53,962 nt of DNA from Bryobacterales bacterium (GTDB lineage: Bacteria > Acidobacteriota > Terriglobia > Bryobacterales > Bryobacteraceae), in the NCBI GenBank assembly GCA_027452065.1, contig DAIDHC010000111.1, forward strand, positions 1-53,962, in the 5' to 3' direction. This document shows, one piece after another, positions 51,617-53,962 of this stretch (within the stretch, counting starts at the first letter, position 1; each line of letters begins with the position of its first letter). The position numbers were made by a program, and so were the translations under genes. The notes beneath the pieces are model-generated. The model worked only from the letters and a program-made list of their open reading frames with translations, had not been told where the DNA came from and searched no databases.

Positions 51617-53962
51617 TTACTGAATCGCGATGGTAACCGTGTTGGAGACGACGCCGGCGGCGTTGACCGAGAGCGGGACGGCGGGCCCTGTGGGGGCGTT
51701 GGACGGGACTTTCACGTTGACCTGGTTGAGGCCGATGAAGCCGGGGGCGAGGCCGGAGAAGCTGGAGGTGGCGGAGACCGAGCCGAAGTAGACCGAGGGG
51801 GTGACCAAAGTATTGGCGATGGGGGAGGCGGGCGTTGGATAGCCGGTGAGAGGAGGGTTGTCGACGGTGCCGAGGCCGGTGCAATAAATCGAGATGTATT
51901 CGCCGCGTTTGGCGGGGCGCGAGCCGGGGAAGGCTCCGGCGGGGGCGGCGAGGGAACTGGTGTTGGCGATGATGACGGCGCCCTGGCCGGAGGGGCCGGT
52001 GGTGAAGATGCCGGGATTCACGAAGCCAATCGGGATGGACAGGGGCGGGCTGGCGATGCCCCCGGTGGTGACGATGAACGAGGCGGTGGGGGTGAAGCTA
52101 TTGCCGAGCTCCCAGGGGACCTGGACGTTGATCTGGCCGGCGGAAGCGAACAGTTCGGGGACGGTGGTGCCGCTCAGGGAAAGCGCGGCGCCGCCGAGGC
52201 TGATGGGCAGAGGCGCGGAGGAGGCGGCGGCCGTGGAAGTCGCCAGGTCGAGGCCGAACAGGGAAACCAGGCTGCCGGGGACAAGGCCGTTGGCGGCGAC
52301 GTTGGCAAAACCGGCGGCGTTGAGCACGCCGTTGGGATAGAGGGCGGGGCCGGGCCCGACTTTGACATAAGTAAACGGGGAGACGCCGCCGCCGGGGCCG
52401 GGCGAGGAGACGGAAACGGAAGCGAAGCCGTTGGTGGCGAGCGCCGCTTGGGGGACGGTGGCGGTGAGGCGCGTGGCGCTGACGAAGGTGGTGGGGACGT
52501 TGGCGCCGTTCCAGCGGACGCTCGACGAGTTCACGAAGTTCGTGCCGTTGACGGTGACGGCGAGCGAGGAAAGCGACGCGGCGGCCGTGGTGGGGCTGAC
52601 GGCGGCGAGAGTGGGGATGAGGTTGAGCGTGGAAAGGGGCAGGGCGAGGTCCCAGACGCTGCGGCCGTGGCTGGCGGCGCGGAGGGTGCGGCTGGCGCGG
52701 TGAAAGACGAGCGAGTCGATGCCGACGTTGGGCAGGCCGTCGACGAGCGGAGACCAGTGGGCGCCGCCGTTGTTGGTCCAGAAGACGCCGATGTCGGTGG
52801 CCAGGTAAAGCGTGGAGGGGAGATCGGGGTCGATCAGAAGGCCGTCGGCGGGGATGTCGGGCAGATCGCCGTCGATGTCGGTGAAGGTGTCGCCGTTGTT
52901 GGAGGAGTGGAGGACATGGGCGCCGCCGAAGTTTCCGGTGGTGACATACACCGAGGAGCGGGACGCGGGATCGACGGTAACGAAAGTGATGGGGAGGCCG
53001 GGCAGGCCGGCGCCAACGGTGCTCCAGGTGGCGGAAGTGGACGAGAGGGCGTTGGAGGTGCGCGAGAGAACGCCGTCGCAGGAGCCGGAGAAGACGGTGT
53101 TGGAGTCGGAGGGCGACACGGCGAGGGCGCAGAGGCCGTCGGACCCGGCGGTGACGTCGGGGGAGATGGCGAGCCAGTGGGAGGCGGCGTCGGTGGTCTG
53201 GTAGACCTTGCGGTTGCCGGTGAAGTAAAGGTTCTGGGGCTGGGAGGGGTCGAGGGTCATGTAGGGGATGAAGGGGACGCCCTCAGTCGCGCTGAGGCCG
53301 GAGTCGGCGCGGACGTAGGTGCCGGGGAGGCCGCCGGCGGCGGATTTGGCGATGACCGGAGCGGGTCCTCCGGGGGGGACGGCGCCGCAACTGATGAAAA
53401 CGTTGTCGGGGTGGACGGGGTCGATGGCGGTGGCCGCGCCGTCGCCGCAACCGACCGAGCTCCAGCGGAGCGCGCCGGAATAGCGAAGAACGGTGTTGTC
53501 CTGAGTGCCGCCGAAGGAGATCGTGGGGTCCGTGGGATGGATCGAGAAGCCGGGGTAGAACTGGGTGATGGCCATCGTCGCGTTGAGGGAAGCCCAGTTG
53601 AAGCCGGCCGAAGAATTGGTGCCCGCCCAGACGCCGCCATCGTTGCCCAGATAAGCGATGGAGCCGTCCTGGGAAAATGCGACGGCGTGTTGATCGACGT
53701 GAATGTTGAAGCCGAAGGGCAGGTGGTTCCAGGTGACGCCGCCGTCGGTGGACTGGTAGGGCTGGACGCCGCCGCCGAACAGCACGTTGGGGTCGGTGGG
53801 GCTGACTCCGAGGACGTTGGCGTACCAGCAGGCGCTCAGGCAGTAGCCGAAGCGGGAGACGAGGGTCCAGGACTGGGCGCCGTCGGTCGATTTGTATACG
53901 CCGAGGAGGGCGAAGGAGGGGTCGTTGGCGTTCTCGATGCCGGCGTACAGCGTTTGCGGGGC
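51617..53962 (-). CDS. Asp-box propeller protein with IPT-like and TIGR03437-type domains, N-terminus outside window
   Basis: At least 781 residues; the 5' end lies beyond the right edge, since the frame stays open to 53962. The N-terminal part is a BNR/sortilin-like propeller with Asp-box turns: YKSTDGAQSW, YQSTDGGVTW, HSSNNGDTFTDI and WTNNGGAHWSPL. An IPT/TIG-like domain follows (LAAVSPTTAAASLSSLAVTV and NGTNFVNSSSVRWNG). The end is the Solibacter-type C-terminal domain (VLNAAGFANVAANGLVPGSL and VSLFGLDLA; INVQVPWELG). It is presumably exported; the propeller may bind or cleave glycans, but no catalytic set is seen. Confidence 0.88.
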   Translation of the reverse strand, partial: APQTLYAGIENANDPSFALLGVYKSTDGAQSWTLVSRFGYCLSACWYANVLGVSPTDPNVLFGGGVQPYQSTDGGVTWNHLPFGFNIHVDQHAVAFSQDGSIAYLGNDGGVWAGTNSSAGFNWASLNATMAITQFYPGFSIHPTDPTISFGGTQDNTVLRYSGALRWSSVGCGDGAATAIDPVHPDNVFISCGAVPPGGPAPVIAKSAAGGLPGTYVRADSGLSATEGVPFIPYMTLDPSQPQNLYFTGNRKVYQTTDAASHWLAISPDVTAGSDGLCALAVSPSDSNTVFSGSCDGVLSRTSNALSSTSATWSTVGAGLPGLPITFVTVDPASRSSVYVTTGNFGGAHVLHSSNNGDTFTDIDGDLPDIPADGLLIDPDLPSTLYLATDIGVFWTNNGGAHWSPLVDGLPNVGIDSLVFHRASRTLRAASHGRSVWDLALPLSTLNLIPTLAAVSPTTAAASLSSLAVTVNGTNFVNSSSVRWNGANVPTTFVSATRLTATVPQAALATNGFASVSVSSPGPGGGVSPFTYVKVGPGPALYPNGVLNAAGFANVAANGLVPGSLVSLFGLDLATSTAAASSAPLPISLGGAALSLSGTTVPELFASAGQINVQVPWELGNSFTPTASFIVTTGGIASPPLSIPIGFVNPGIFTTGPSGQGAVIIANTSSLAAPAGAFPGSRPAKRGEYISIYCTGLGTVDNPPLTGYPTPASPIANTLVTPSVYFGSVSATSSFSGLAPGFIGLNQVNVKVPSNAPTGPAVPLSVNAAGVVSNTVTIAIQ

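Overview
The window is GC-rich bacterial chromosome and fits an acidobacterium of the Solibacter/Bryobacter type. Two secreted proteins carry the C-terminal TIGR03437-type domain that is greatly expanded in that lineage (35704-38478, 51617-end). The other support is the gene mix: a PadR-controlled RND pump, CzcCBA, a Tat-exported molybdenum hydroxylase, DUF1326, DinB and YifB. No rRNA, tRNA, CRISPR array or transposase was seen. The lineage is inferred from families, not from a marker gene.

Layout. 1-274 is the end of a SWIM zinc-finger gene. 601-4312 holds a Fic protein, an unrecognised 375-residue protein and a three-TM protein that overlaps it, which may be a small conflict or defence module. 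5359-9412 is a four-gene periplasmic molybdenum hydroxylase operon. 9625-16693 is mostly housekeeping: radical SAM, DUF1326, AAA+ ATPase, threonine synthase, lytic transglycosylase, a 105-bp tandem repeat, an IscU-like scaffold and a Nudix hydrolase whose starts face each other, and a small membrane protein. 16873-22840 is padR-tolC-RND-MFP. 22964-25378 is a small accessory patch: HNH-like protein, DUF433/PIN-like toxin-antitoxin pair and a decayed hydrolase. 25543-31864 is czcCBA with an FG-GAP protein upstream. 32006-35358 has DinB, MFS and DUF2252 proteins.

39728-44929 is the most interesting part: three collinear genes with the layout of a multi-component alpha-helical pore-forming toxin (ClyA/Hbl/xenorhabdolysin superfamily). 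Gene 1 has two long helical stretches around a 29-residue hydrophobic segment. Gene 2 is much larger (810 aa), with its own hydrophobic segment and a beta-rich C-terminus. Gene 3 has a signal peptide, a helical domain and a lectin-like tail. Genes 1 and 3 share a W-A-A-L-x-S-D-L motif. The assignment rests on architecture and needs structure prediction.

44966-53962 holds a SYLF/TPR pair, YihY, a 49-residue membrane protein, a hypothetical protein, YifB, a secreted VWA protein and a truncated Asp-box propeller protein.

Strand composition, judged by eye, comes in blocks that ignore gene direction: + strand C-rich in about 4.7-9.4 and 11-15.66 kb, G-rich in about 15.66-22.8, 25.4-33.9 and 48.1-54 kb. 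The Fic module, the HNH/TA patch and the 34-48 kb segment with the toxin-like locus lack strong skew, so these may be newer arrivals.
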